NCBI GenBank assembly: GCA_944321895.1
Contig: CALUNA010000014.1
Location: 22,311-86,310, forward strand
DNA from: an uncultured Bacteroidales bacterium
Lineage (GTDB): Bacteria > Bacteroidota > Bacteroidia > Bacteroidales > Paludibacteraceae
DNA: 64,000 bases
Direction of reading: 5' to 3'
Part shown: one piece after another, positions 46,701 through 54,700 of the stretch
How positions within the stretch are numbered: the first letter of the stretch is position 1
Layout: the number at the start of each line of letters is the position of its first letter
Made by a program: the position numbers and the translations under genes
The notes under the pieces: model-generated
The model's database searches: none
The model's input: the letters and a program-made list of their open reading frames with translations, nothing else
Told to the model about the DNA's origin: nothing

Positions 46701-47811
46701 TTATGTGCTGGATCTGACGATTCAAACAAGTACAACCATAGAGGAACAGGCTCAGATTGCTTTAGGAGATACTTATACTTGGCGTGATGGGAAAACCTAT
46801 TCGCAATCAGGGATCTATGAATACAGGTTATATACGGAGTATGGTTGCGACAGTATTATCTACAAGTTGAATTTGTATGTGCTTCCGACGCAGACTATTT
46901 CAGAAACGGTAACAATATGCGATAGTGAGTTGCCGTATGCATTTGGTGATACGATTTTTGATGTGGGAACGGTTTCTGGAATCTACACGAATGTATATAA
47001 AGTATATGATGGCGATGTCTTGCCGAGCAAGGTGACTTTGCAGCTGACCGTTAACAAAGGTCCGGAGGTCGGGCAGATAGGGCAGATTAGCGTTGTGGAT
47101 ATTAATACGCCGATTGTTTTGCCCGAAGTTCCTTCTGTTTCCAATTCGGAGAATCTGAAATATCAGCGTTGGGAGATAAGCGGCGATGATTTTGCGACGG
47201 TTGTCGTTTACAATGGGCAGAAAATAGATGAAAGCTACAATGGCTGGCAATTGCGTTTTGCTGCGGAAAATGACTGTGGAGTCGGATACAGCAATGCCGT
47301 AATGGTATATGTGAATGGCTATGAGCCGCCGAGAATCGTGAAAATGTGGGATGATGTGATTGTTTGCGACAACTCGGAAAAGCGTTATGGCCAGTACCAG
47401 TGGTATAGGGATGGCGAGATACTGCCAGGTGCAACCAAACAATATTATGTTGAGCCAGGCGGACTCTCTGGATCTTATCACGTAAGTGTGTTTGATTCTC
47501 AGCTGGGTATTAGACGCAATTCGGAAGTGCTTACATTTGAAAAAGCGGAAACAGCCGCGGAGCAAAAGGTAGTAATATATCCGAATCCATCTTCGGCGGC
47601 AGAACCGATGGTTCTGAAGTTGACAGGATTTACGGATGAAGAGTTGCAACAGGCCAAATTGTATGTGTATAATGTTGTGGGCGAATTGGTCTACAAGGCT
47701 GATAATGTCGTTGAGCAGCAGGAATTGCGTTTGCCGGCAGGACAATATGTTTCCTCCCTGTTGTTTGAAAACGGAAAACGAATCAATACGAAAGTGGTTG
47801 TGATTAAGTAA
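40786..47811 (+). CDS. Giant GLUG-motif secreted protein with T9SS sorting tail
   Basis: 2341-residue surface or secreted protein. Start at MKKIFLVG (signal peptide to FASSQ); an ATG two codons earlier is equivalent. Residues ~23-1620 are four divergent ~375-440-residue modules, each opening GS-x-x-NPL-x-I and a (E)FR-x-A(I/V)N helix, then TPIGT...F-x-GNF-x-G and GLFGY strands typical of GLUG repeats, and closing LYPIP-x-GLE...SI...VDN-V-W. Residues ~1620-2030 carry five GCDS(V/I)-x-x-L-x-L segments, common in Bacteroidota surface proteins. The last ~80 residues (VVIYPNPSSAAEPMVLKLTG to KVVVIK) are a clear T9SS type A domain. Likely an adhesin. Its partner gene lies 18 bp downstream. Confidence 0.85.
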   Translation: MKKIFLVGCLSLLSVFFASSQSLGSQSNPLTIDNLEDFKEFRNAVNDNGAYKGVPMQQGSYSGGAGLYFVLTADIDMGGVQNADGSWGGATWTPIGTEEYPFRGNFNGKGHKISNLFINNPGSDYQGLFGYVQYSNGGSISLDSIVVESGSITGQQYVGGIVGYIWGSSSRPCFMTGCINKASIKGINYVGGIGGYGYVYVNATNCLNAATLTGTSYLGGVFGRAYSNVTITSCFSVGYIYATSEFIGGLAGDIRSSKISGSVNASNIVVNNESASKIGGLGGYVATNTEIKESINIGAVVCPQIALVGALSGSLEAGSKLQSCYYDKQLLSQLGQGNGKGSSDVIGQAEGRLTTALLGLNTFVDVDNWSLTDGLYPIPKGLEQNMEAIVAATPALLHESDHANSISRAFSVGVDNNVQWSSKAGKLDIGAAGDVSLLELGADTLVAGYDGKAVKEVIVNIAVLAEPGSELNPLLISTEEELIAFRNAINNPAQYQYKNTTLVDGGAGLHFMIANYITLTQPWTPVGTSTNPFKGNLDGGNYIIDNPVVNNPTQDNQGFFGVVDGATIQNLRLRDAVVSGKNNVGGFAGQVKNTTISNCYVRANVHGTENVGGMIGRAETSSLEQFLITGRHSGTTSVGGICGYASDTRIQKSLASGCVTGTTAVGGIVGKAANGAEIRYTTSYTFVAGTNSAGGICGDGGNAILTECVSGSSTTTNGISGTTGVTVSKCYFDSKLCSGSTGDVNGRITQDLLGTALAADLSAENFVFQSGLYPIPAGLENTQFATAAASPVLITAASDNAASISEPFDVCVDNSVSWQSATGKVDIGSDGTTALLQSGIDTLFTISGGEKYKLIVINIGAGFATPGSENNPLFIASKDELLQFRDAVNNGGTYKNVAGTDGFSGKYIALKANDIDLSDAIWFPIGTNTAPFKGTFNGNNFEINGLVTDESSNNQGFFGYLDGATVESLHIGSGTVKGAENVAAICANANNSTIIRYCTNNASVSGNKTVAGICALNNATVSNCINTGFIKPVSSTVENVGGIVGQNNGTVQYCMNAGLIGASQGGGIAGTNANGASIASCLNVVPVTAPAAAIVYVNSGTIQECYYDSQMCAQQGTSTGDNNTTPRQTIQLVGTNVFDDTNWTRRSGLYPVPMGTETSNAASAAAAAVFLSNNETVSGIETIFSAAVENSVIWKGVSGSVDAGVDGNFSLLKTGKDTIQATINDKVYKQVAIEVTAVPELGSEENPLLISSLAEFRNFATAINSKTTYKTVDFSDGGVGKYILLTADMEVGPWTAIGSKSSPFKGNFDGAFHKLTNINVNATTQNQGLFGYINDGAVLENISLNSGTVVGIDNVGGILGYAKNAVVRNCTNGANVQGSLVNIGGIAGYMYKTELVSCANSGDITAPSAYSVGGVVGYMEENSTVEYCMNAGNLWGMESVGGLVGSVANGSNLNKSINVGTVQGTSSVGAVYGFLGASNYSDCYADNQMCMVPAADGVFKPTIDLLNTQPFNDAVNWEQAADLYPRPKPVANTDVAAVAAMPIRFQSTENVDSVVTQVQFTSDLDVAWENTVAVPNFIFDKASNVGMTDCGAAINTATMTATRNDAVRTVNLRILKASSDTVFYTDTVCQRITPNTYSRYGFTQNVRDLPVGVNVFSRIGGANVVGCDSVYALKLTVWPIDTVYYTASIRESSVYTKDGYTYKGSDLQLGDNAVFYEEKENTARLTKDKVTAFHIRVLNDSLVTRCDNEFPYDFAYTYNGTAKKQNITLEAAQLPIDLLCRNTTSYKDPAFGVPTAVAVYDSILTVVHQINPAYEPASILYDTICSNETYHWRGREFNKTGIYTDTLQTVGCGCDSVLVLDLTVHPSYYVKDYKDIKRRDMPLTYRDPNGVNEPIKFGIDTTRSGVHLIPWQTALGCDSIVELHLTIAENVYDTLESVVACGSYTWYGQTYYQSGTVTHRVQEATPEGCDSIYVLDLTIQTSTTIEEQAQIALGDTYTWRDGKTYSQSGIYEYRLYTEYGCDSIIYKLNLYVLPTQTISETVTICDSELPYAFGDTIFDVGTVSGIYTNVYKVYDGDVLPSKVTLQLTVNKGPEVGQIGQISVVDINTPIVLPEVPSVSNSENLKYQRWEISGDDFATVVVYNGQKIDESYNGWQLRFAAENDCGVGYSNAVMVYVNGYEPPRIVKMWDDVIVCDNSEKRYGQYQWYRDGEILPGATKQYYVEPGGLSGSYHVSVFDSQLGIRRNSEVLTFEKAETAAEQKVVIYPNPSSAAEPMVLKLTGFTDEELQQAKLYVYNVVGELVYKADNVVEQQELRLPAGQYVSSLLFENGKRINTKVVVIK
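40854..45640 (+). repeat. Four large imperfect repeats inside the GLUG protein
   Basis: Module starts at about 40854, 42181, 43381 and 44503, marked by GSQSNPLTID, GSELNPLLIS, GSENNPLFIA and GSEENPLLIS. Module lengths fall from about 442 to 375 residues, and identity is moderate, so these are old duplications and not recent perfect copies. Confidence 0.8.
45775..46860 (+). repeat. Five GCDS-containing repeats in the GLUG protein
   Basis: The motif GCDS(V/I)-x-x-L-x-L(T/N) occurs at about 45779, 46338, 46530, 46687 and 46843, spaced 50-190 residues apart and often preceded by a Trp-rich strand (TWYGQTYYQSG, TWRDGKTYSQSG). Confidence 0.7.
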
Positions 47812-47829
47812 TGTAGAAACACGAGATTT

Positions 47830-48717
47830 ATGAAAAGACTATATTTTTCCTTGGCTGTTTTAATGTTCTCCTGTTTGTCCGTATCGGCTCAGATGGGGCA
47901 TTCTTTCTCGGTCAATCTGGGTGGCGGTTCGCAAAATTTGTTTTACAACAAAGTTGATGATTTGTCGGCCAAGACAAGCTACAATGCAATGCTCTCATTG
48001 GGATACCGGTTTTATTTCCATGAAAACTGGGGTGTCGGAACGGACATAGGAATATCATTGTGGCAGGGCAAATCGGTGTTTAATGGAATGACAAGCCACG
48101 ACAGTTACGATACGGAAAATAATCTGCCATATGAGTTTCGGGCATATTTTACTGACTGGACTGAAAAGCAGAATGTCGTGGCTGTGAGTATTCCGTTGCT
48201 GGTTTCCTATAAGCGCGCCATTTCATCGGACTGGTTGTTTGTTACCAATTTCGGTCCCAAGCTGAATATTCCTGTTTCCGTGAAATATGCGGCAGCCGGT
48301 ACGGTGGAAACAAGGGGATATTATCCTGCGTATGATGTGGAAATAGCCAATACCCCTCAACATGGTTTTGGAACGGAAACTCGTGAGTTTACGGGAAAGA
48401 ACAAGCTGAAGCCTTATCCTTCCGTTTATATTGACCTCGGGTTTGCACGTTCTTTTCAGACGGTTTTTTCAAACCTGAGTCAGACCTATGATTTGATAGG
48501 TAACCTGTATGTAGGACTTTATCTGGATTGCGGATACATGCCGTTGGGAAATTCAGCCCAGTCGAGCATGTATGAATTGGGTGCTGATGGCAATATAACC
48601 TATCATGGCATTCTGGAACAGAATACAATCAAATCGGCAGTGCCGTTGTCATGCGGCATTAAGGTCGGCGTATCCATTATGTCCAGGAAATATCAGATGC
48701 GCTGGATCTGGAGATAG
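47830..48717 (+). CDS. Outer-membrane beta-barrel protein (PorT/OmpA-barrel-like)
   Basis: 295-residue outer-membrane protein with a signal peptide (KRLYFSLAVLMFSCLSVSA). The mature part reads as a small barrel with Tyr/Phe/Gly-rich strands (SFSVNLGGGSQNLFYNKVDD, LSLGYRFYFHENWGVGTDIG, VAVSIPLLVSYKRAISSDWL) and ends with basic residues (RMRWIWR-like). It follows the giant repeat protein by 18 bp and ends at a strong terminator, so the two are probably co-transcribed. It could dock the T9SS-delivered repeat protein at the surface or be an unrelated envelope protein; the sequence does not decide. Confidence 0.75.
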   Translation: MKRLYFSLAVLMFSCLSVSAQMGHSFSVNLGGGSQNLFYNKVDDLSAKTSYNAMLSLGYRFYFHENWGVGTDIGISLWQGKSVFNGMTSHDSYDTENNLPYEFRAYFTDWTEKQNVVAVSIPLLVSYKRAISSDWLFVTNFGPKLNIPVSVKYAAAGTVETRGYYPAYDVEIANTPQHGFGTETREFTGKNKLKPYPSVYIDLGFARSFQTVFSNLSQTYDLIGNLYVGLYLDCGYMPLGNSAQSSMYELGADGNITYHGILEQNTIKSAVPLSCGIKVGVSIMSRKYQMRWIWR

Positions 48718-48735
48718 GGCCAATGGCGTTTTTTC

Positions 48736-48770
48736 AGGAAGTTTGCCATTGGCAAACTTCCTTTGTTTAT
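48736..48770 (+). terminator. Strong intrinsic terminator
   Basis: 13-bp perfect inverted repeat (48736-48748 with 48750-48762, centred on one base) followed by TTTGTTTAT. It closes the giant-protein and barrel operon. Confidence 0.9.
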
Positions 48771-48791
48771 CCACAATTCGGAAAATAAATT

Positions 48792-48799
48792 TAACTTTG
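48792..48799 (+). promoter_or_regulatory. Promoter -7 box of the glucosaminidase gene
   Basis: TAACTTTG, matching TAnnTTTG, lies 18 bases before ATG 48818. It shows that the longer open frame from 48605 is not the protein. Confidence 0.55.
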
Positions 48800-48817
48800 T
48801 GGACTCAAACTCTTGTT

Positions 48818-49804
48818 ATGCTGAAGAAAAGAATCAATCGGATTTATGTGTTGCTGTCGTGCAGCTTGTGTTTGGGCGGATTAAATGCCCAGAAACTGAA
48901 TCAGGCTTATTTGGACTACATAGACAAATATGCGGATATAGCTGTGACGGAGCAGAAAAAGTATGGTATCCCAGCCAGCATAACTTTGGCGCAAGGACTT
49001 TTGGAATCGGGCGCCGGACAGAGTGAGTTGGCGGTGGAATCAAATAACCATTTCGGCATTAAATGCCACGATACCTGGACCGGGCAGAAGTATTATTATG
49101 ACGACGACAGGAAAAACGAATGTTTCCGCAAGTATCGCAAGGTGGAAGATTCATACGAAGACCATTCCCAATTTTTGTTGCGCCCGCGTTATGAGAGCCT
49201 GTTCAAGCTGAAACCGACGGATTATCGCGGTTGGGCACATGGACTGAAAAAGGCAGGTTATGCTACGGATCCTAAATATGCAGAGAAACTAATCAGCTTG
49301 ATAGAGGATTATGACCTGCATCGCTTTGATACGGGAAAAGGGAAAACAAAGCAGGAAAAACAGGCGGCACAGGAAAACACACTGGCAGATGAAACATATA
49401 CAAAGAAAACTTCCGGCAGACCTGCTTCCAATGCTTCTTCCATTGGCACGATTGCATCCTCGCTCCAACATGAGGTCAAGAAACGCAATGGAGTGAAATA
49501 TGTGATTGTATCGGCTGGAGAAACCTTTGCCGACCTTTCTGTCGAGTTTGGCATCCCGGAAAATCGTTTGATGCGCTATAACGATGTTTCGCAGGACAGA
49601 CACTTCAAGGGAGGGGAGCGTGTTTATTTGCAAATGAAGAAGAACAAGGCCGGCAAGTCCAACACGACCCATAAGGTCAGAGCAGATGAAACCATGTACG
49701 ACGTGGCTCAGTTGTACGGAATAAAACTGAAAAAATTGTGTGCCTTGAATGGCATGCCCCAGAACATTCCTCCTTTTGAGGGGCAAGTGTTGCGTTTGCG
49801 ATGA
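48818..49804 (+). CDS. Exported glucosaminidase-domain peptidoglycan hydrolase with two LysM domains
   Basis: 328-residue peptidoglycan hydrolase. Start at MLKKRINRIY, fixed by the -7 box upstream; signal peptide ends near LNAQ. The glucosaminidase (FlgJ/LytD-like, GH73) domain covers ~25-165, with LAQGLLESGAGQSELAVESN carrying catalytic Glu63, NHFGIKC, and the family segment FRKYRKVEDSYEDHSQFLL. Two LysM domains follow (KYVIVSAGETFADLSVEFGI, ~225-275; HKVRADETMYDVAQLYGIKL, ~285-328) that bind peptidoglycan. Start and stop are otherwise standard; the stop overlaps the next start (ATGA). Confidence 0.92.
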   Translation: MLKKRINRIYVLLSCSLCLGGLNAQKLNQAYLDYIDKYADIAVTEQKKYGIPASITLAQGLLESGAGQSELAVESNNHFGIKCHDTWTGQKYYYDDDRKNECFRKYRKVEDSYEDHSQFLLRPRYESLFKLKPTDYRGWAHGLKKAGYATDPKYAEKLISLIEDYDLHRFDTGKGKTKQEKQAAQENTLADETYTKKTSGRPASNASSIGTIASSLQHEVKKRNGVKYVIVSAGETFADLSVEFGIPENRLMRYNDVSQDRHFKGGERVYLQMKKNKAGKSNTTHKVRADETMYDVAQLYGIKLKKLCALNGMPQNIPPFEGQVLRLR

Positions 49805-50091
49805 GAAAGCAGAAAACGGAAATATTAGGTGATGTCATACGGCAAGTGTTGCAGGAAAATCATTTGGATGAACATTTGTACGAAGTCAGGCTGATTGATT
49901 CCTGGAAAACCGTTCTGGGCACTTATATCAGCAACTATACGGAAAGTCTGTATATCCGTGACAAGATATTGTATGCCAGAATTTCATCGGCAGCGTTAAG
50001 GCATGAGCTTTTTCTGAGCAAACAAGTTTTGCTTTGTAATTTGAACAAGGCAGCCGGAGCGCAGGTTATCAACGATATACGTTTTCTGTAA
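49801..50091 (+). CDS. DUF721/DciA-like protein
   Basis: 96-residue small protein of the DUF721 family, related to DciA, the helicase-loading factor found in bacteria that lack DnaC. It has the typical VIRQVLQENHLDEHLYEVRL helix, then W-x-x-V-G-like WKTVLGTYISNYTESLYIRD and a KH-like fold ending LNKAAGAQVINDIRFL. It begins with a 4-bp ATGA overlap after the glucosaminidase gene. In Bacteroidota, DUF721 genes are often near recF or at random housekeeping places. Its involvement in DnaB loading here is an inference from the family. Confidence 0.85.
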   Translation: MRKQKTEILGDVIRQVLQENHLDEHLYEVRLIDSWKTVLGTYISNYTESLYIRDKILYARISSAALRHELFLSKQVLLCNLNKAAGAQVINDIRFL

Positions 50092-50100
50092 GGTACAAGC

Positions 50101-51582
50101 TCATGTGCCCAATAATTTGCGCGTGTTTTGCATGGCTTCCTCGTTGTCCGTTATAATCAGCAGCACATCGTTTTCTTTCAGGGTAGTATTTCCTCTGGGT
50201 ATGAAGTATTTGTTGCCCCGTTTCACCATGGCGACCAGCGTGTGGTCGGGCAGCGACATGTCCATTAACCGTTCCCCGTTTTCCAGCATTTGAGGTTTGA
50301 CTCTTATTTCACACATGGCGGACTTGATGTCATCGGAGAATTCCACATCAAACTCTTTTAATTTGCGGGCTTCCTGCGTGGGCAGAGCCAAGCCTAATTT
50401 TCTCGCCATGTTCGATACTTGTGTCCCCTGCACAACCAGCGAGAGGATGGTTATGAAAAAAACGATATTGAACATGGTGTTTGCATTGGGAACATCGCTC
50501 AGGAGCGGATAAGTCGCAAATATGATGGGAACGGCCCCGCGCAATCCAACCCATGAAGTGAATACACGCGCCTTGAACGAGAATTTCCTGAAAGGCAGCA
50601 AACTGATAAATACGGCCAGCGGGCGGGCAACGAGAATCATGAAAATGCCGATAATGATTCCTATGCTTGCAACGGGCAATAACTCGCTTGGATTGACCAG
50701 CAGTCCCAACGACAGAAACATGACGATCTGGAACAGCCAGGTCAGTCCGTCGAAGAAACGGATGGAACTGCGTTTATGTACAAAACGGTGGTTCCCCATG
50801 AGCAATCCGCCTACATAGACGGCCAGATAGCCGTTGCCGCCAATAAAACTGGTGAAACCGAACAGAAAGAACATGATTGTCAGCAGCAACACGGAATATA
50901 ACGCATCGTTGTCCAGGTTGATCCGGTTCATTATTCTTACAGAAAGTTTTCCCAACAGCATACCGCACAATGCACCTAACAGCAATTGCTTGAGGAAAAG
51001 CCACAAGATGGACCAGCCGCTGATTTCCGGAACGGAGAGCAACTGAATGCTGACTATGGTCAGCATGTAGGCCATCGGGTCGTTACTTCCGCTTTCCAGC
51101 TCCAGTAGCGGGCGCAGGTTTTCTTTTAGTGACAAACCTTTGCTCCGTAAAATGGCGAAAACGGATGCGGAATCGGTTGATGCCATGGTGCTGGCCAGAA
51201 GTATGGCCTCCAGCAGGCTGAATGTAACGGAATGAATGACGTTGTTCGTAAGCCAGTATATGAAAAAACCTGTGATGAGTGCTGTCAGCAGAACCCCTAA
51301 CGTGGCCAGTGTGATACCCGCAAAGACAATGGGACGGATGTCCGCGATACGTGTGTCCATTCCACCGGAGAAAAGAATGATGTTCAGGGCCACAACACCA
51401 ATGTATTGGGCTATTTTGGGATTGTTGAATTCAATCAGATCCAGAACATCATTTCCGGCAACGATACCAATTAACAGAAAAAGCAGCAGGGTCGGTACAC
51501 CGAACCGGTATCCTGTTTTTCCGACAATGATACTGAAAAACAAGAGTATGGAACCAATAAGTATGAAAAGTTCAAATGACAT
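50101..51582 (-). CDS. K+/H+ antiporter, NhaP2/CvrA type
   Basis: 493-residue cytoplasmic-membrane monovalent cation/proton antiporter (CPA1). About 12 transmembrane helices are visible from FILIGSILLFFSIIVGKTGY to VFFITILSLVVQG. Family motifs: a helix with STMASTDSASVFAIL and ELESGSNDPMAY (Asp pair for cation/proton exchange), then HKRSSIRFFDGLTW and SWVGLRGAVPIIFA. The cytosolic tail (residues ~405-493) is a TrkA-C domain that may bind a nucleotide or regulatory ligand (LKENDVLLIITDNEEA). The gene is convergent with the DciA-like gene, 9 bp apart, and has its own promoter upstream. Confidence 0.93.
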   Translation of the reverse strand: MSFELFILIGSILLFFSIIVGKTGYRFGVPTLLLFLLIGIVAGNDVLDLIEFNNPKIAQYIGVVALNIILFSGGMDTRIADIRPIVFAGITLATLGVLLTALITGFFIYWLTNNVIHSVTFSLLEAILLASTMASTDSASVFAILRSKGLSLKENLRPLLELESGSNDPMAYMLTIVSIQLLSVPEISGWSILWLFLKQLLLGALCGMLLGKLSVRIMNRINLDNDALYSVLLLTIMFFLFGFTSFIGGNGYLAVYVGGLLMGNHRFVHKRSSIRFFDGLTWLFQIVMFLSLGLLVNPSELLPVASIGIIIGIFMILVARPLAVFISLLPFRKFSFKARVFTSWVGLRGAVPIIFATYPLLSDVPNANTMFNIVFFITILSLVVQGTQVSNMARKLGLALPTQEARKLKEFDVEFSDDIKSAMCEIRVKPQMLENGERLMDMSLPDHTLVAMVKRGNKYFIPRGNTTLKENDVLLIITDNEEAMQNTRKLLGT

Positions 51583-51609
51583 GAAGACCGATAACTATGA
51601 AACCAGCTG

Positions 51610-51617
51610 CAAAGTTA
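51610..51617 (-). promoter_or_regulatory. Antiporter promoter -7 box
   Basis: Minus-strand TAACTTTG, matching TAnnTTTG, 28 bases before the start. -33 not clear. Confidence 0.5.
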
Positions 51618-51732
51618 CGGAAAAGTTTCTAAACGCTTGTATGGTCTAATATTTAAAGTCATTGAAAAATGAAGAAGTTTTTATGCTTTGCTTCCGGTGC
51701 ATGATTCTTTTGTGCGCGGGTAATGCATGTCT

Positions 51733-54700
51733 TTACAGTTTGATGAGTTTGATGTTTCTGTTATGTTGTCCGTTTTGGAAAATGGCTGTATATATGCCGC
51801 AAGGGATGTTTTCCAGCGGAATGATGTTTGTGCCGGTCCGGCACTCCCATTTTCCGGCCAGTTGTCCGGTGGTGGTGAACAAGTACAGCACGGATTTGTC
51901 GGGCAGCAGGCACACCAGTTTGTCGCTGACCGGATTGCCAATGACACGGAATTCATCGGCCGGATGGTCGGTTGTTCCGGTAGGGTCGTATGCTTCCAGC
52001 AGAAATGCAAATATCGGTTCGGTGCTTGGTGTCGGGCTGATTTGGTTGCCGGTAATCTGCCAGAATGTGTTTTCTTCCACATCCGGTGTCCGGATAGCAT
52101 GAATCATGGTCTGGTCTATGCGGTATAGCAAATAGGAACTTTCCGCGGCAACATAATTATCTGCACTCAATCGTCCTTCCGCGTTGATATATTTGTTGTC
52201 CTTCATGGAAACGATTTTGCAGTATTCTTCGTTTTCCGCTGTTATTTCCCATACCTGCGACAAGTCTTGCCCGTTGTTGATTCTTCCGCTGAATGTAGGA
52301 ATCTGCAAGCCATGGTTGGTCAGGTATTTTCCGCCGGCAGCATCCCTGATGAAGAACAAGCCCGTTTCCGGTTGTCCGCTGTCATAAATGGCGATGTGAA
52401 ATCCGACAGTCTTTTCATCCTGACCGTGCCGGCATGTGGCTGTCAGATTGGTGTTGGCTTGAATATTCTGTATGTTAATGCTTCCTGTCGTGGCATTGTT
52501 TGACCAGAGAAAAGTGCTGTTCGGTGTGGTTGCCTGGCAGGTCAGCGTAAGGTTTGTGCCTTTTGGTACCAATACGCTGTCGGTCATTTCAGCGATATTG
52601 TCATCAATCTGGATATATGTCAGCACGTCGAATTCGGGGGCTTCTTCTTCCTCGAATGTGGTTATGCTGAACTGGAATCCGTTCAGGCTGGAGTTACCCT
52701 TGCCAATAATGGCATTATCCAATATCCTCCAATAACTGTTTCCGCTGCTGCCGCCGTTTTGTATGGCATATTTGTTTGTACCCGTAATGTTGTATAGATT
52801 GTAGCTGTTCCAGTTTGAATAGTAGGTCGATGTGTAAAGCGCATATTCATTCAGTATCATGCTCGGGTCTTTCCTGCTTATGATTTTGTAGCGTCCGCTG
52901 GTGCCGTCTTTGCTGATATACCACAATTGTGTATTCCGGTCATATATGTTCCTGCCGGTAAATTCCGGTCCGAGTTCTTTGTCGGTGACGGTCAGGAATG
53001 TGCCGTTGCTTTCATCTTTGATAAAATAATCGCCGTTGGGCAATTGGTTGAGGGTATATACAAGGATATGGAAATTGATGGATTTTTCCAACTCTCCGGC
53101 TTTGTAGGTCAGCCGGAACGTTTCGGATTCCTGTATGCCGTTTATGGACAGGTCTTCCGTATTTGCGCCGTTGCTCCATGTGTAGTTGCCGCCTGTTACC
53201 GGACATGTTGCGCTTAGCGTGATGTTGCTGCCGCTCGCGACAGTAACAGTGCTGTCCGATATGGCAGTTTCTGTGCCGACCTGTATCTTTGGGAACAGGT
53301 TGAAAACCGGTTCGGCCATGTCCAGAATGAATGGATAACCTGTCAGTGCAGCCGTTCCTTTCCCGTTAATGCTGTTTCCGTTGGTTTTCCAATGATACAG
53401 GCTTGTGCTACCGCCATTTTTGATGCTGTAATTTTGGGTGTTTTCCAGATGGAAAATATCGAATGTATGGTAGCTTGCGGAGTATGTATAAGATGCAAAC
53501 TGACCGTATTCGTTCAGGAAACGCCCATCCGCGCAGGATGTAATGGAGTAGCGGCCGCTTTCAGGGTCTGTGCGTACCAGCCATATCTGGTTCTGGCTGT
53601 CGTTGAATGCCGTAAATTTCGGCTGGTTGCTTCCGTCATTGGTCAGGTAGTTGTTGTCTTCTGCATTGATGATGTAATAGAATCCGTTTTCCAGGTCGTT
53701 TTTCCAGGTTGTTGGAAACACGGTTTCGGTACTGACAATCCGGAATGGGAATCCTGCCATGCTGCCGGAACCTTTGCCTGCGATTGTCGCATCGCTTATG
53801 GTCCAATAATCCGTACCTGATTTTCCGCCGTTTTGTATGGCGTATTTGTCGGTCGCAACAGCGTTGTGCAATACGTAGGTGTTCCATGTCTCATAAAAGG
53901 TTCCATCCGACAGTTTCGCATATTCGTCCAGAAATCTGTTGTCGCTTTTTGAAACTATTTTGTATCGTTCCACGCTTTCATCGTAAGTCAGGTTCCAGAC
54001 TTGGTTGTCCGTGTTGCCGGACGAACGTTCTGCAAATTGTGGCGTTTCAGAGCCGTTGTTTGTCAAGAACAGGTCATTGGCGGCGTCCAGGATATGGTAG
54101 TCTCCATTAGCGATGTTGTTGGTAGTGTAATTGCCGGCCAGTTCCACTTCGTTTGAATAAATGATGTTTCCGTTGCAATATTCCAGCCTGACGCGGAAAG
54201 TCCCGTTCGGTGCTGTTTCTGCCGGAACCGCATGGCTTACGGTTTCCGTAGCCTGGTCATAAGCCCGGTCTGTCGGCGTGTGGTAGGTTTCAAATAGTTT
54301 GTCGTTTTTTATTTGGATAATGTATTTGTCGGTCAGCTCGCCGTTCGGGTCGGTGATGGTGAACCTGATTTGTTTTTCGGTCGGGTCATATTCGGCTTTG
54401 AGGGTAGGTGCACTGATGCTGACTGAGGGGATGTGCTCGCGGCTTTTGGCATAGCCGAATGTCGGGTGGTCGTTCTTGTAATAGAAACCGGCCGGTGTCG
54501 GATAGCCATCATCCCACAGGATGCGGCGGTATTCGCCGACCCAGTTGTAGATGCTGTACCGTTCTATGAAACTTGCCGTGTCGAGTACGTTCAGAATGCC
54601 TTTCAGGTCGTCCAGTTGCTTCTGGCGCGCGGCGTTCCCGTCGGTCGGCCATGTCTCTGTGGTCCAGTTGGCTCCGTTGTTCCATTCCGTTATCCAGATA

